This document shows, piece by piece, positions 11,725-22,539 of a stretch of DNA of 64,000 nt. Location: positions 40,275,841-40,339,840 of the forward strand of contig NC_090726.1 in assembly GCF_036898095.1 (NCBI RefSeq), given 5' to 3'. The notes under the pieces were generated by a model. The model did not search any database. It was not told the DNA's origin and saw nothing but the letters and a program-made list of their open reading frames with translations. Source of the stretch: Palaemon carinicauda (taxonomy: Eukaryota > Arthropoda > Malacostraca > Decapoda > Palaemonidae). Each line of letters opens with the position of its first letter. Within the stretch, counting starts at the first letter, position 1. The position numbers were made by a program, and so were the translations under genes.

Positions 11725-11893
11725 AGGGAAAATCTGAAGAGGTTGGCTATAGTTCTACCTGTTGTACCGTGAGGGCACTAGTGTACACCTGGCATATCTG
11801 CGATAGCCGCACGAGATTTTGAATTTCCTACCGAGGCGTCAGGGACGTTAGCCATTCTTATATAACCAGCGGGTAAGTTTTATATTTAAAAAA
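11725..11893. repeat. Right inverted terminal repeat of DIRS D
   Basis: The segment runs through GCGATAGCCGCACGAG and GAGGCGTCAGGGACG and ends GCGGGTAAGTTTTATATTT. This layout matches the right termini of A (19,545-19,708) and B (30,095-30,258): a GC-rich terminal block followed by CGGGTAAGTTTAATATT. No partner left terminus lies in the window. Confidence 0.55.
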
Positions 11894-12098
11894 CAATGAA
11901 TAATAGAAATCACTATATAAAACAAAAATGAATAGAAATCACTGTATAAAAACAATGAACAATAGAAATCACTGTATAAAACTAAAATGAATAGAAATCA
12001 CTGTATAAAAACAATGAACAATAGAAATCACTGTATAAAACTAAAATGAATAGAAATCACTGTATAAAAACATAAACAATAGAAATCACTGTATAAAA
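11894..12098. repeat. 59-bp tandem array
   Basis: About three and a half copies of a unit of roughly 59 bp, itself two diverged halves of about 29 bp sharing AATAGAAATCACTGTATAAA. The array begins at the outer edge of the DIRS D terminus. Confidence 0.85.
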
Positions 12099-13013
12099 AG
12101 TCCTTCCCCTAGGGGGACTTCACCTGATTGAGTTGAACTTCAAGACACAATAGTATATTAAGTGAATTTAAGATTAAATATCTGGACTCGATACATCGTT
12201 TTAAAAACATACATTATACCACATAATCAGGTTGAAGACCTAGAGATGCTAAAATGATTGTTTGTAAAACACTAGCCATTTAACATTAGTACCAACAGAT
12301 TTAGCTAAATATGTTTTCTGATTGATAATAGTACTATGATCAAGTATTTGTATCACTGCAAAAGCTAAATAGAAATTATAGTTATAAATTATCCGGAAAT
12401 ACAAATTCAAGTAGCATGAAAACATATTCCCAAATATGCTTCGAAGAATGGCAAACTTACAAGAATTGTGGTCAAATCAAATTAGATATTAAGTGACACA
12501 ACTGAAAATCAAATAACATTTTTCTATAGTCCCAATAAAAAAAGATAATACCAACATTCTTATACCTCGTATAAATACGAAAAAAATTATCATAAGTAGG
12601 CTAAAATTTTCAATTGGTGACAAAGAGCGAAATTTAATACTGAGGCTTCTAATAAATTTAGTATGACACAAGACTGAAGATGTGAGGCTTCAAGTAAATT
12701 AATATGACACAAGTTAGCAAGAGACAGAGAGGTTGGTCTATTGAAGTTGTGATTAATTAATATTTCAAGTTGCAAATAAATTATAATTTAACTTTACGCT
12801 TTGTTCTTTGTAAAAAAATAAAATGTCATATAAAAATTGACACCAGCATTTATGATTGTTAAGACAATCTGTATAATGGCAAAGACAACAACAGATTTTA
12901 GGAATTATAGAAAAAAAAATATTAGTTTAGCAGTTGAATTCTAACAGTTAACTTTAACAGAATAGGTAATATCAAGGTACTTAGAGCCTCACTGTATATA
13001 GATCTACATAATA
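12099..13013. other. AT-rich intergenic DNA
   Basis: No gene, transposon terminus or long repeat recognised. A short degenerate direct repeat (GTATGACACAAG / ATATGACACAAG) occurs at about 12,660 and 12,705. Confidence 0.5.
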
Positions 13014-13251
13014 ATTTTGAAAATTACTAATGTTCCCCCCACCTAAATCCATGGCATGTATATTTTTTTTTTCCATGAAGTCACAGATTCTAATTTCCAT
13101 TTGAACAGTAGAACAAAAGGATTCTTGTGACTAATTTTGAAAATTACTAATGTTCCCCACACCTAAATCCATGGCATGTATATTTTTTTTTCCATGAAGT
13201 CACAGATTCAAATTTCCATTTGAACAGTAGAACAGAAATTTTCTTGTGATT
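13014..13251. repeat. 119-bp tandem duplication
   Basis: Two adjacent copies of about 119 bp, each beginning TTTTGAAAATTACTAATGTT and containing CCATGGCATGTATATTTTTT, with only a few differences. The second copy ends near 13,251. No coding role is evident. Confidence 0.85.
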
Positions 13252-13583
13252 ATTTTGTTGTTGATTGCCCGGCTCTAACGGCCAAGCACGGGCTCTTGCA
13301 ACAATACAGCCCGTAGTCTTGTGATTAATGGACATCGCCATTACATCTGCCGTTTGTCAGGTCAATTTCAAGCAAATGACCAATTATATCCTGAAAAAAT
13401 ATATAATGAATTACTCCTCTTACAATTCAGGAAATATTAGAAGAATTGATAGGCAAACTGAAACATAAGAAAATCACATAAAAGTGCTATTAGTTGAGAC
13501 AAGAGCAAAAAAAAAAAAATCTTTTCGCTTTTCATAACTAGCGCTTTGCGTTTAAGAGATTTAGTTTATAAATAGAAATGTTT
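13252..13583. other. AT-rich flank of DIRS A
   Basis: No feature is evident apart from a poly-A tract at about 13,508-13,520. Confidence 0.5.
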
Positions 13584-13590
13584 TAAAATG

Positions 13591-13790
13591 TTATTTTCAT
13601 TAGTAAAATAAATTTTTGAATATACTTACCCGGTGATCTTATAGCTGTCAGCTCTGCTGCCCGACAGAAAAACCTAAGGACCAAATACGCCAGCGATCGC
13701 TATACAGGTGGGGGTGTACATCAACAGCGCCATCTGTCGCGCAGGTACTAAGTACTCCAATGTCAACAAAGAACCAATTTTCTCCTCGGT
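13591..13790. repeat. Left inverted terminal repeat of DIRS A
   Basis: From ACTTACCCGGTGATC through GCCCGACAGAAAAACC, CGCCAGCGATCGCT and GTCAACAAAGAACC it is nearly the reverse complement of 19,545-19,700. The outermost 45 bp (TTATTTTCATTAG onward) are specific to this end. Confidence 0.9.
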
Positions 13791-13842
13791 CCACTGGGTC
13801 TCTATTGGGGAGGAAGGGAGGGTCCTTTAATCTATGATCACC

Positions 13843-13922
13843 GGGTAAGTATATTCAAAAATTTATTTTACTAATGAAAATAACATTTTTCAATATTAAA
13901 CTTACCCGGTGATCATATAGCT
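13843..13922. repeat. Internal complementary region of DIRS A
   Basis: The first part (CACCGGGTAAGTATATTCAA through AATAACATTT) is the reverse complement of the left outer end. The second part (TTCAATATTAAACTTACCCG) is the reverse complement of the right outer end. The two meet at the shared CATTTTT. In DIRS1 this region templates completion of the circular intermediate, and the arrangement here fits that model. Confidence 0.85.
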
Positions 13923-14324
13923 GATTCACACCCAGGGGGGTGGGTAGAGACCAGCAATATATGTTAACATTAAGAGCTAAGTATTTGGTATTTCATTTTA
14001 TCAGTTATTCAAAATAACAAACATAAAATAAATAAGTACCTGGTAAGGAAGTCGACTTGAACAATTACTCTGCCTTTTTAAGTACGTCTTCCTTACTGAG
14101 CCTCGTGATCCTCATAGGATGCTGAGCGACTCCTAGGAGCTGAAGTATGAAGGGTTGCAACCCATACTAAAGGACCTCATCAAAACCTCTAATCTAGGCG
14201 CTTCTCAAGAAATGACTTTGACCACCCGCCAAATCAAGTAGGATGCGAAAGGCTTCTTAGCCTTCCGGACAACCCAAAAATAATAATAAACATTTCAAGA
14301 GAAAGATTAAAAAAGGTTATGGAA

Positions 14325-15371
14325 TTAGGGAATTGTAGTGGTTGAGCCCTCACCCACTACTGCACTCGTTGCTACGAATGGTCCCAGAGTGTAGCAGTTC
14401 TCGTAAAGAGACTGGACATTCTTAAGATAAAAAGACGCGAACACCGATTTGCTTTTCCAATAGGTTGCGTCGAATATACTTTGCAGAGATCTATTTTGTT
14501 TAAAGGCCACGGAAGTTGCGACAGCTCTAACTTCGTGTGTCCTTACCTTCAGCAAAGCTTGGTCTTCCTCATTCAGATGGGAATGAGCTTCTCGTATTAA
14601 CAGTCTGATAAAAAAGGATAAAGCATTCTTTGACATAGGCAAAGATGGATTCTTAACTGAACACCATAAAGCTTCAGACGGGCCTCGTAAAGGTTTTTAA
14701 ATAGAACTTAAGAGCTCTTACAGGACATAACACTCTTTCTAGTTCATTTCCAACCATACGATAAGTTTGGAATATCGAACGATATTGGTCAAGGCCGAGA
14801 AGGCAGCTCGTGTTTGGCTAGAAAACCAAGTTGTAGAACATGTAGCCGTTTCAGGTGAGAATCCGATGTTCTTGCTGAAGGCATGAATCTCACTGACTCT
14901 TTTAGCTGTGGCTAAGCATATCAGGAAAAGAGTCTTAAAGGTGAGATCTTTCAGGGAGGCTGATTGTAGCGGTTCGAACCTGTCTGACATAAGGAATCTT
15001 AGTACCACGTCTAAATTCCAACCCGGTGTAACCAAACGACGCTCCTTCGTGGTCTCAAAAGACTTAAGGAGGTCCTGTAGATCTTTATTGTTGGAAAGAT
15101 CTAAGCCTCTGTGACGGAAGACTGATGCCAATATGCTTCTGTAACCCTTGATAGTGGGAGCTGAAAGAGATCGTTCTTTCCTCAGATATAAGAGAAAGTC
15201 AGCTATTTGAGTTACAGAGGTACTGGTCGAGGATACGGATACTGACTTGCACCAGTTTTGGAAGATTTCCCACTTCCATTGATAAACTCTAAGGGTGGAT
15301 GTTCTCCTTGCTCTAGCAATCGCTCTGGTTGCCTCCTTCGAAAAGCCTCCAGTTCTCGAGAGTCTTTCGAT
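14325..15371 (-). pseudogene. DIRS A tyrosine recombinase
   Basis: This enzyme would integrate the circular DNA copy. The N-terminal SAM-like part contains TLRVYQWKWEIFQNWC and LSAPTIKGYRSIL. The catalytic part has LATAKRVSEIHAFS (first Arg), THEVRAVATS (HxxR) and FASFYLKNV (probable catalytic Tyr). The frame is broken between about 14,640 and 14,800. All catalytic positions that can be read are present, so the damage is mainly frame disruption. It lies at the 3' end of the element, next to the internal complementary region, as in other DIRS elements. Confidence 0.85.
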
Positions 15372-15870
15372 AGTCTGAAGGCAGTCAGACGAAGAGCGTG
15401 GAGGCCTTGGTGTACCTTCTTTACGCGTGGCTGACGTAGAAGGTCCACCCTTAGGGGAAGTGTACTGGGAACGTCTACTAGCCATCGAAGTACCTCGGTG
15501 AGCCATTCTCTCGCGGGCCAGAGGGAAGCAACTAGCGTCAACCTTGTCCCTTCGTGAGAGGCGAACTTCTGCAGTACCTTGTTGACAATCTTGAACGGAG
15601 GGAATGCATATAGATCTAGATGTGACCAATCTAGTAGAAAGGCATCTATATGAACTGCTGCTGGGTCCGGGATTGGTGAGCAAAATATTGGGAGCCTCTT
15701 GGTCATCGAGGTTGCGAAGAGATCTATGGTTGGCTGGCCCCAGGTGGTCCAAAGTCTCTTGCATACATCCTTGTGGAGGGTCCATTCTGTTGGAATTATT
15801 AGTCCCTTCCAACTGAGACAATCTGCCATGACATTCAAGTTGCCTTGGATGAACCTCGTACTAGTGAAAT
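15372..15870 (-). pseudogene. DIRS A MT-like domain
   Basis: The frame reads PTIDLFATSMTKRLPIFCS, DAFLLDW and YAFPPFKIVNKVLQKF. This is the domain after RNase H in DIRS polyproteins. It resembles phage Dam-type adenine methyltransferases, with FPP in the place of the NPPY motif. Its function in retrotransposition is unknown. It joins RNase H upstream and the tyrosine recombinase downstream through overlapping frames. Confidence 0.7.
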
Positions 15871-16195
15871 GTCTAGACCTTTTGACCAGGTGAGGAGGTC
15901 CCTTGCGATCTCGTACCATGTCAGAGAGTAGGTCCCTCCTTGCTTGGAGATGTACACCAAAGCCGTGGTGTTGTCTGAGTTCACCTCCACCACTTTGCCT
16001 TGAAGGAGAGACCTGAAGCTTTTCCAGGTCAGACGTACTGCCAGTAGCTTCTTGCAGTTGAAATGCATTGTCCTTTGACTCGAGTTCCATAATCCCGAGC
16101 ATTCCCTACCGTCTAATGTCGCACCCCAGCCTACGTCCGATGCGTCCGAGAAGAGAACGTGGTTGGGAGTCTGAACAGTCAGGGGAAGACCCTCT
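15871..16195 (-). pseudogene. DIRS A RNase H domain
   Basis: Motifs read DASDVGWGATLDG (first Asp), CKKLLAV where element B has CKELLAV, and VNSDNTTALVYIS (Asp). The Glu-to-Lys change at the second catalytic position should abolish activity. The RT connection domain lies just upstream. Confidence 0.75.
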
Positions 16196-16440
16196 CTAAG
16201 GTTGATATAGTCCTTTCACCAAGTCAGACCAGACTTTATCTTTCTGGAAACCGGGATCGAGACCGCTTCTAGCGTCTTGTCCTTTTTCCAGTGAAAAGCT
16301 AGATGGTATAGAAGAGGACGGAGGTGTAGTCTTCCTAGTGACACAAATTGATCCACGGATGACAGTGTCCTTACCAGACTCATCCACAGCCTGACTGGGC
16401 AGCGTTCCTTCTTCAGCATCTTCTGGATGGATAGCAGGGC
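16196..16440 (-). pseudogene. DIRS A reverse transcriptase, C-terminal remnant
   Basis: It reads VSLGRLHLRPLLYHLAFHWK, aligning with VELGRL-like text in element B at about 26,470. Only the thumb/connection part is present. The palm with YLDD is deleted, and the sequence passes directly into gag-like DNA near 16,445. Confidence 0.7.
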
Positions 16441-16589
16441 TGGGGGGTGATCGTCTTGTTCAGCAACGTCCTCATCAGAGGGTTCCTCATCCGAAACTGA
16501 TGAGGAAACGGCAACGGAGTGGGCAACGTCTGACTCGCTGAATCCGGTCGCACTGGTGGATGCGTGACGGAGCCGGACGCAATATCATG

Positions 16590-17240
16590 GTACTGCTGCA
16601 CAGTCTGTGAACTGTCAACAACCATGGGTGCGCGAGGAAGTACAGCGTCAACCCGAAACTGTGTAGACTGTCTGGGTTGTGCAGTCAACACCATACCGGG
16701 TTGCTGAGGTTGACGCACTGCGTCACAACAAGTCACCTCTGCTGGTTGTTGAACGTCTTCCTAGTGAAACACTGAACGTCAACAACCACCTCCGAGCGTC
16801 GCTTAATGTCAACGTGCGACTGGCAACCCACACTGGGTTGCATTGGTGGAGGAACCACCTCAACTGGCAGACGCGAGTAGGATACCTCAGCGTCAACAGG
16901 GCGCACAACCAACCGGTTGGAAGGTTGTTGGCCAGAAGGTTCTTCTCCGTATTTAAGTCCTCTATCAAGGACACAAGCTTGGACTGCATGTCTTGCAGCA
17001 AAGCCCATTTAGGGTCTACGGGAGCAGGTGTGGCAACAGACGGGGTTAGCGACTGAGGCGGAACCATTTACCATCCCTGGAAGCCTTGTTATGTGTGACA
17101 TAATAGTACAGCAAAACTTCAAAGGCTCGACAAAAGTTGAGAAGTTGACCTGTAAACAACTTGGAGCGTCTCCTGGCTAGGCGCCAGGGCGAGTCTACCA
17201 GAATTGAGAAGTCTACCTGGGCAGAGGCATGAACTCCCAA
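16590..17240 (-). pseudogene. DIRS A gag, second (duplicated) copy
   Basis: Frames 16,723-17,067 and 17,046-17,240 carry SRTLTLSDARRWLL and LGVHASAQVDFSILVDSPWR; the latter aligns with LGVPSSAQGDLSNLVDSS of element D. The first part repeats the gag region at 17,870-18,260 (shared GCAACAGACGG, GTCAACGTGCG). A segment of about 1.2 kb has therefore been duplicated in tandem within the element. The central gag core is missing. Confidence 0.55.
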
Positions 17241-17654
17241 GCCGAGAACTTCTCTCGTGTCCTATCAGACTCTCGCTCTATAATCCAGTTTAAAAGAAGG
17301 GAAATCAAAGGCTGTATCCCTAAAACTCCTCCTGGTGCAAAAACCAGTCGCCTAGCCAACGTAACGCTCTCTAGGAGAGCGAGAGAGCACTAGCTTAACA
17401 ACAACGGCTTCGAAGTAGCTAGGCCTAGTGTAAGTACTGACGTTAGGCGAACGAGGAGCAGCAGTTACAAGATCCGGATGAAGATCCTTAAAAAATCATC
17501 ATGATTTAATTAATGTCCATAGGAGGCTAAGCAGCTTAAGGCTCCTCTCCAAATGACAGAGTCCTCAAAGGAATATCAGTAGGAGGGAGAACAGCCTTTC
17601 TCATCTACAGGAACCTTGTCCGAGAAAAGCTAGGTTATCTCAGTGAGGATCTCA

Positions 17655-17835
17655 CTGGTGCATTAGCAGCAGACCAGAAGGTAACGTTATGTAACTGCTT
17701 GACAGTCTGTGAACTGTCAAAAACTGAACTGTCAACCACAACAGGTGCGTGAGGACATACAGCACTGGTGCATTAGTAGCAGACCAGAAGGCAACGTCAT
17801 GTAACTGCTGGACAGTCTGTGAGCTGGCAACAACC
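17655..17835. repeat. Short tandem duplication in DIRS A
   Basis: Two units of about 108 bp, each starting CACTGGTGCATTAG and containing GACCAGAAGG and TGACAGTCTGTGA or GGACAGTCTGTGA. The equivalent site in element B (27,290-27,362) has a single unit. Confidence 0.7.
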
Positions 17836-17869
17836 ATAGCTGTGTGGGGAAGCCTCTACTCCTGACTGA

Positions 17870-18672
17870 CTAGTCTGCTGCGGGCGAGTAGCGGTAACCA
17901 CAGTGTTGCGGAGGTTGAAGCACAGCGTCAAAACAAAGCAACTTAACTCCACCCTCCTGTTGTTGTGGTAACTCGCGAACGTCAACGGAGGGTAGCTTGC
18001 GTCTGTGAACGTCAACGTGCGGCTGGCAGGGTACACTGCGCATGGGTGGTGGAACTCTCACAGGCGGAGTGCGGGAGCAGGTAGCGTCAGCGTCTACTGT
18101 ACGCACAACCGTGGTTGGTTGTAGGCTAACGGGTGCAGCGTCAACCTTCTCCGCACGATACTCCTGCATAAAAGATGCTAACTGTGTCTGCATAGACTGT
18201 AGCAAAGACCACTTAGGGTCTACAGCAGCAGGTGCGGCAACAGACGGTGTTACTGCCTGTTGCGGTACCGCTTTGCCTCTCTTAGGAGGTGTGCAGTCAT
18301 CGGAAGACTATGGCGAGTCCGAACTGACCCAGTGGCTACACCTGGGCCGTTGGACTTGCGCGGAAGGGACCGACTTGCGCTTAATAAGCTGCGAGACCTT
18401 GGTCCAAGGTTTCTTACAAGAAACCTCTTCCGCAGACGAGAAGTAAATGGGCTCTCTCGTCTTTGTGTGGGTGGGGCGATCTTGGGTAGATACGCCCGAA
18501 ACCACGGAGGGAAAACGGCTGTTCGTTGATCAAGGCCTGACGAACCCATAAGTCGTTCGACATTACTTCTCCCCGGGGCTTGGGAGCTTGCAAGAGGTCC
18601 CGGACTAGGAGAACTACAGGCACGAACAGACGAACCCTCGGACGCAACACTGTAACACTTTGCGCATATCAC
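17870..18672 (-). pseudogene. DIRS A gag, N-terminal part
   Basis: An open frame at 18,250-18,672 begins near the conserved PGPLASSQAPGRSNVERL phrase shared with element B. A second frame, 17,870-18,205, carries a proline/valine-rich linker and SMQTQLASFMQEYRAEK, a likely short coiled coil. Gag would form the particle or bind RNA. The frames are offset by shifts, so it is not functional as read. Confidence 0.55.
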
Positions 18673-19544
18673 TTTATCACTTCGATTTTCTGTTTTGCAC
18701 TTATTTCACTGAAATCGAAACTTTTACTGATTTCTACCTGAAACACGCAATCTTACCCTTCATTAAAAGGTAGTAATTGCGAAAACAGTCGTATAATGCA
18801 ACAGAAAACATATATAAAGATAAAGAATTCAGTGGCTGGGAAAGAGACTAAACACTAGTTCAAATAAACTACGTTTACAATCTCTCACCGCACATAGCCT
18901 GGGGACGAGAATAAAACCCTAGAAACGTTTTACCTTCTTCCCCGTACAGCGACTAGGGAGGAGAGTAACACGAGAACAACGTTACCCGCTTGAACGGAAC
19001 GTTTTTTTCTCCTCTCTCTCCCTCCGTCTCTATCTCTCTCTCTCTTTCTCTCTTGATTTCGCACCTGAGAGAAGAGCCCAATTATATATCGTCAAAACAT
19101 GTTATTTGGTTAAAGGAAAAAACTGAAAGGTTTTCCAAATAAAAAGTTCCTTTAATTTAGAATTTAAACCATTTAAGCTAAGAAAGAATGAACGAAACGT
19201 CAGAATCGGTTTACTCTTACTGCAAAGTGAAACCGTGATACACTCTCTCTCTATCGTAACGATAGAGCGCATGTTGAACGTCCTGAACGTCAACAACTGC
19301 GTAGACTAAAAAACTAAACGTTAGTTCATCTTTGAAAACAGTACGAGATTATCAAAGAAATTCTTTCATAAAACATCATAATTAAATCTATCCAAAACGA
19401 GTTCAAGTTTTGAGATTAAGATAAAACCCCTGCATAGCGAAAGCTCAAAACTAGAATAGTGTACTTCACCAAATAGTTGTGAAAACAAATCCAGTTAGTA
19501 ACAGCGTATTTAGTAGGTCTTGCCAGTGGCACGACAGAGAGAAA
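18673..19544. other. DIRS A leader with CT-rich tract
   Basis: Non-coding. A CTCTCTCC/CTCTCTTT tract at 19,010-19,057 and the following GCACCTGAGAGAAGAGCCCA are shared with element B at 29,268-29,330, so the region is a family-specific leader and may contain the promoter (inferred). Confidence 0.55.
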
Positions 19545-19708
19545 ATTGGTTCTTTGTTGACATTGGAGTACTTAGTACCTGCGCGACAGATGGCGCTGTT
19601 GATGTACACCCCCACCTGTACAGCGATCGCTGGCGTATTTGGTCCTTAGGTTTTTCTGTCGGGCAGCAGAGCTGACAGCTATATGATCACCGGGTAAGTT
19701 TAATATTG
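19545..19708. repeat. Right inverted terminal repeat of DIRS A
   Basis: Nearly the exact reverse complement of 13,625-13,790, ending CCGGGTAAGTTTAATATTG just before the terminal AAAAATG (19,709-19,715). Confidence 0.9.
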
Positions 19709-19715
19709 AAAAATG

Positions 19716-20879
19716 TGATATAAATGAATAATTTAGATTTTATATAAATATGCAAATTTGGAAGTAATTTCTATTTTCCATAACCATATAAACCTGAACT
19801 CTCTATAATGGATATATTGTTCCGGCATAGCTGGAAACTAACTATAAACTAAGAGGCAAACAACACACTGCTAGTTGGCGGGGTTAGATCAGTCACCCTG
19901 GGGGCTCATGCACTCACCTAGTATAATAATCCACTTTTGATTGCTAGCACGACTTTCTAGGGGGACAGGTGATGGCGGGCCAAGTATGAGTAAAGAGCTC
20001 GGGGTTGTACCCCAAGAGAGGGGAAGATGAAGGAAGAAAAGACCATTCATCCCAGAGTAACGCTGGGTAACGACTGACTGCAACTTGTTCTGTAAGGGAG
20101 CTGAGGCAACTTACACCGCTTTTTGTGTTGCCACCACAGCATCTGTGGAGAAGATATCCAGGTTCCTGCGAGTTATGGTTTGCAGGTAATAGGTTGTAAA
20201 GGTACTCTGGTGATGCCAGAATGACCTGCGCAACAGAGAAGTCTTATTTGAATGTTAGGGCAGTGCTTAGTCCCTAACAAAGGGAGCTCTGCGTATTCGT
20301 TTGTGACGAGGAGAGCCACGGTGCCAGGCACAGCCCATAAATTGTGGAATCCTTGTTGAGAATATCTTTTAAGAGATTCTCCTCTTGACCCTGCCTGAGC
20401 TTTCTCTGAAATCATGCCTCAATGCTCTCGAATCATTGAAAAGGGAGGTCAGCGGTTACACGAAGGAGACTCCCCCTTTGGAGAGACCCAAAATTACGGT
20501 CCGCACCAGGATTCTGAGTCTTGGCTGTGCACTCAGAGACATACTTGAGTGTAATTTGTCCCCCATTAACTTGGCTGGGCTATGTCGAGGAAGAGACCAT
20601 GTCCCTTTCAGACTTTCCTAATAGAGACCCAAACGAGAAAGAAGAACAGACTTAAGAGTCAAGCCATGATCTGACGACTGACAAGTGGTAAGAAAGTCAT
20701 CCTTTCCGAAAGCATGGTACAGAAACTATGCCCCGAGGAGGTGGTTTAACTTCTGATTGAGAAAAAATAAGCTCGACAAGTTGTATGATGGGACACAATT
20801 CTGTCGAGGAGTAAATGAAAACCTTGTTCATTCTAAAGACTAACCTCAAGGCAGTACAGTAGTTTATCATAGCCTCGAC
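19716..20879. other. Degraded repetitive DNA
   Basis: No intact gene. Composition resembles DIRS 3' regions elsewhere in the window, but no diagnostic motif was read. Short open frames here show no recognisable domain. Confidence 0.35.
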
Positions 20880-21102
20880 TGAGCTAGGTAATATTATCAG
20901 CAAGGGTTTGAAGTTCATCAAACAGAGCATAAAAGCTGAAAAGAAAGCACAAAAACTAATAGGTTACATAAAGACACAATTCAAATACAGAAACAAAGAC
21001 ACTTTACTACAGCTGTACACATCACTATTAAGACCCCATCTAGAACATGGAGTCCAATTCTGGGCTCCGAGTATTCAGAGGGATAGACTGGAAGCAGTTT
21101 AA
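20880..21102 (+). pseudogene. LINE reverse transcriptase thumb fragment
   Basis: Read from 20,885 the frame gives ISKGLKFIKQSIKAEKKAQK and then LYTSLLRPHLEHGVQFWAPS. This is the segment after the palm of CR1- or jockey-type LINE reverse transcriptases. Both ends stop abruptly in unrelated sequence and no tail is visible, so it is an isolated fossil. Confidence 0.65.
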
Positions 21103-22258
21103 GCTAAGGATGGTAATCTCTACCTCCTAACTCAGGTCTCTTTTTTGCTCTGATCCTACTGGACTCAAGTCTGGAGAATCCGTACTAATACCGAAAGGTT
21201 TTCAGTTACCACTAGAGGGGACTAAAGATACGACATTCACCAGGAACCAGACGTTCCCAGAAAATCAGTAACACCAACAAGCGCAGACGTCACTGCACCA
21301 GTAAGAAGTCTTGTTTGAGGAAGGAACCTGCCGCTTCCCCGGGTCTTTTTCCTGATTGGACAAAACGACTTTGCCTCTTTTGAGGTCATTTACCTTTCTA
21401 GATATGACAGTTTTCATGAAAGTTGTGGGGATGAATTCTAGCGGTTTTTGCCAATCCCCAACCGAGGCAGAACCCGGAAGATTGACTCAGTATTGAAGAA
21501 GAATCTCCCCTAAGTCTGCTAGAATCAATCACTCATTTAAGCAGGGTGGATGCCATTGGCACTCTCTCTAAAAATAAAAAATTCCACTTTCGACTAATTT
21601 TCAGAGATTATCAAGTAATTCTGTAAGTGATATCCTAGCCATGCTTATGAACAAATCTTCACAATATTCAGCAAGGGAACCCCCAAATATATCTATAAAA
21701 GAGATTTAATAAAAAATAAAGAATTTGTACCATTAAGGGTGATTCTACTCTAAGACCCCCCTTATGAACATTCCAATTCTTGAGCATGTTTTGATTTACT
21801 TACTTTAGAATTACAAGCTTAGCACAGTCTTATCAGTAAAACTGAACTAGAACTCATACTTACAAATAGGTACCATGATTACTGTTTATAGACAAACCTA
21901 GGAAGATCATTTTCTGACCTTTACTTTTTAGATAGAAATATAATATCAGTTAATGAACGGGAAGAGTCCGTGTAAAATTTAATTTACTGCGCATTTCAAT
22001 GTTCACCATAATAATTTCATGTAAATTTACATGGCAACTATCTACTCACAAAGCTCTAGTAATCAGCCTTCATCTAAACATCTTCCCCTCAATATAAGCT
22101 ATAGAGACCAGTCTTATGAAGTACTTTTTTGATAAACACCGAGCACTGAGAATATTTTAGAAAAATGTAGCAACCTAAATCAACTACTAATTCTATTTGA
22201 TACATCCTTCTCCTCACCTGAAAACAAGCCATAAGTATAAAGATGACAGACTTCAGAT
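21103..22258. other. Repetitive or intergenic DNA, no gene seen
   Basis: Both strands show only short frames. No termini or tandem repeats were recognised. Confidence 0.4.
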
Positions 22259-22405
22259 TAAAAAGGATTTTGACGTAGGAAAAATCTATTTTTGGGTGAG
22301 ATGGCCATGTCGTCCTGCATGGCAGCTTCCTACTGTATAATATTTCTGCAAGTGATATTACCAGAGAATTACCGTCAGGTATCACGGGGTTCTAACCCCC
22401 AGAAC
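22259..22405. repeat. Terminal fragment of an E-type DIRS element
   Basis: AGGATTTTGACGTAGGAAAA then ATCTATTTTTGGG matches the left end of DIRS E at 37,940-37,972. No internal region or opposite end is attached, so it is a solo or truncated terminus. It is interrupted by the short LINE at 22,421. Confidence 0.55.
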
Positions 22406-22487
22406 GACTATCCGAAGATATTTTTCCCTATTGGAGCCCTTGGGCTTATAGCATCTTGCTTTTCCAACTAGGGTTGTAGCTTGGCTA

Positions 22488-22519
<32 letters not shown>

Positions 22520-22539
22520 CAGGGACTTATCCGAAGATA
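22406..22539 (+). mobile_element. 5'-truncated LINE 3' end with target-site duplication
   Basis: The insert 22,421-22,523 begins TTTTTCCCTATTGGAGCCC, contains TTATAGCATCTTGCTTTTCC and ends in an AAT tail. It matches the 3' end of the LINE at 39,628-42,606 in the opposite orientation. Flanks GACTATCCGAAGATA (22,406-22,420) and GACTTATCCGAAGATA (22,524-22,539) are a target-site duplication with one indel. Confidence 0.8.

Larger units (their letters stand above)
1..11893 (-). mobile_element. Composite DIRS-type retroelement remnants (D), split by a LINE
   Basis: Minus-strand gag fragments lie at 336-568, 2,095-2,542 and 9,137-10,284. A right terminal segment near 11,725-11,893 ends in the ACCGGGTAAGT-like motif typical of the other DIRS copies here (here GCGGGTAAGT). 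The left terminus is not in the window. The segment left of about 2,090 carries a second gag piece out of order with the first, so at least two DIRS copies, or one rearranged copy, are present. Reverse transcriptase stops after about 30 residues, so the copy cannot be autonomous. Assignment as DIRS rests on gag and RT-start similarity to family patterns; extents are approximate. Confidence 0.6.
13584..19715 (-). mobile_element. DIRS element A (6.1 kb, internally rearranged)
   Basis: Inverted terminal repeats lie at 13,591-13,790 and 19,545-19,708. The internal complementary region at 13,843-13,922 joins the complements of both outer ends. Coding order on the minus strand is gag (18,672 down to 16,590, with an internal duplication), RT C-terminus, RNase H, MT-like domain and YR (down to 14,325). 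The first part of reverse transcriptase is missing, so it is non-autonomous. The outermost bases are (T/A)AAAATG at each end. Confidence 0.85.

Noticed and set aside
12489..12775. Overlapping minus-strand frames of about 60 codons
   Set aside because: Low-complexity, AT-driven text with no motif and no conserved context.
13584..13925. Large palindrome taken at first for a foldback transposon or MITE
   Set aside because: The second arm also contains the complement of the far right end of element A, which identifies it as a DIRS internal complementary region.
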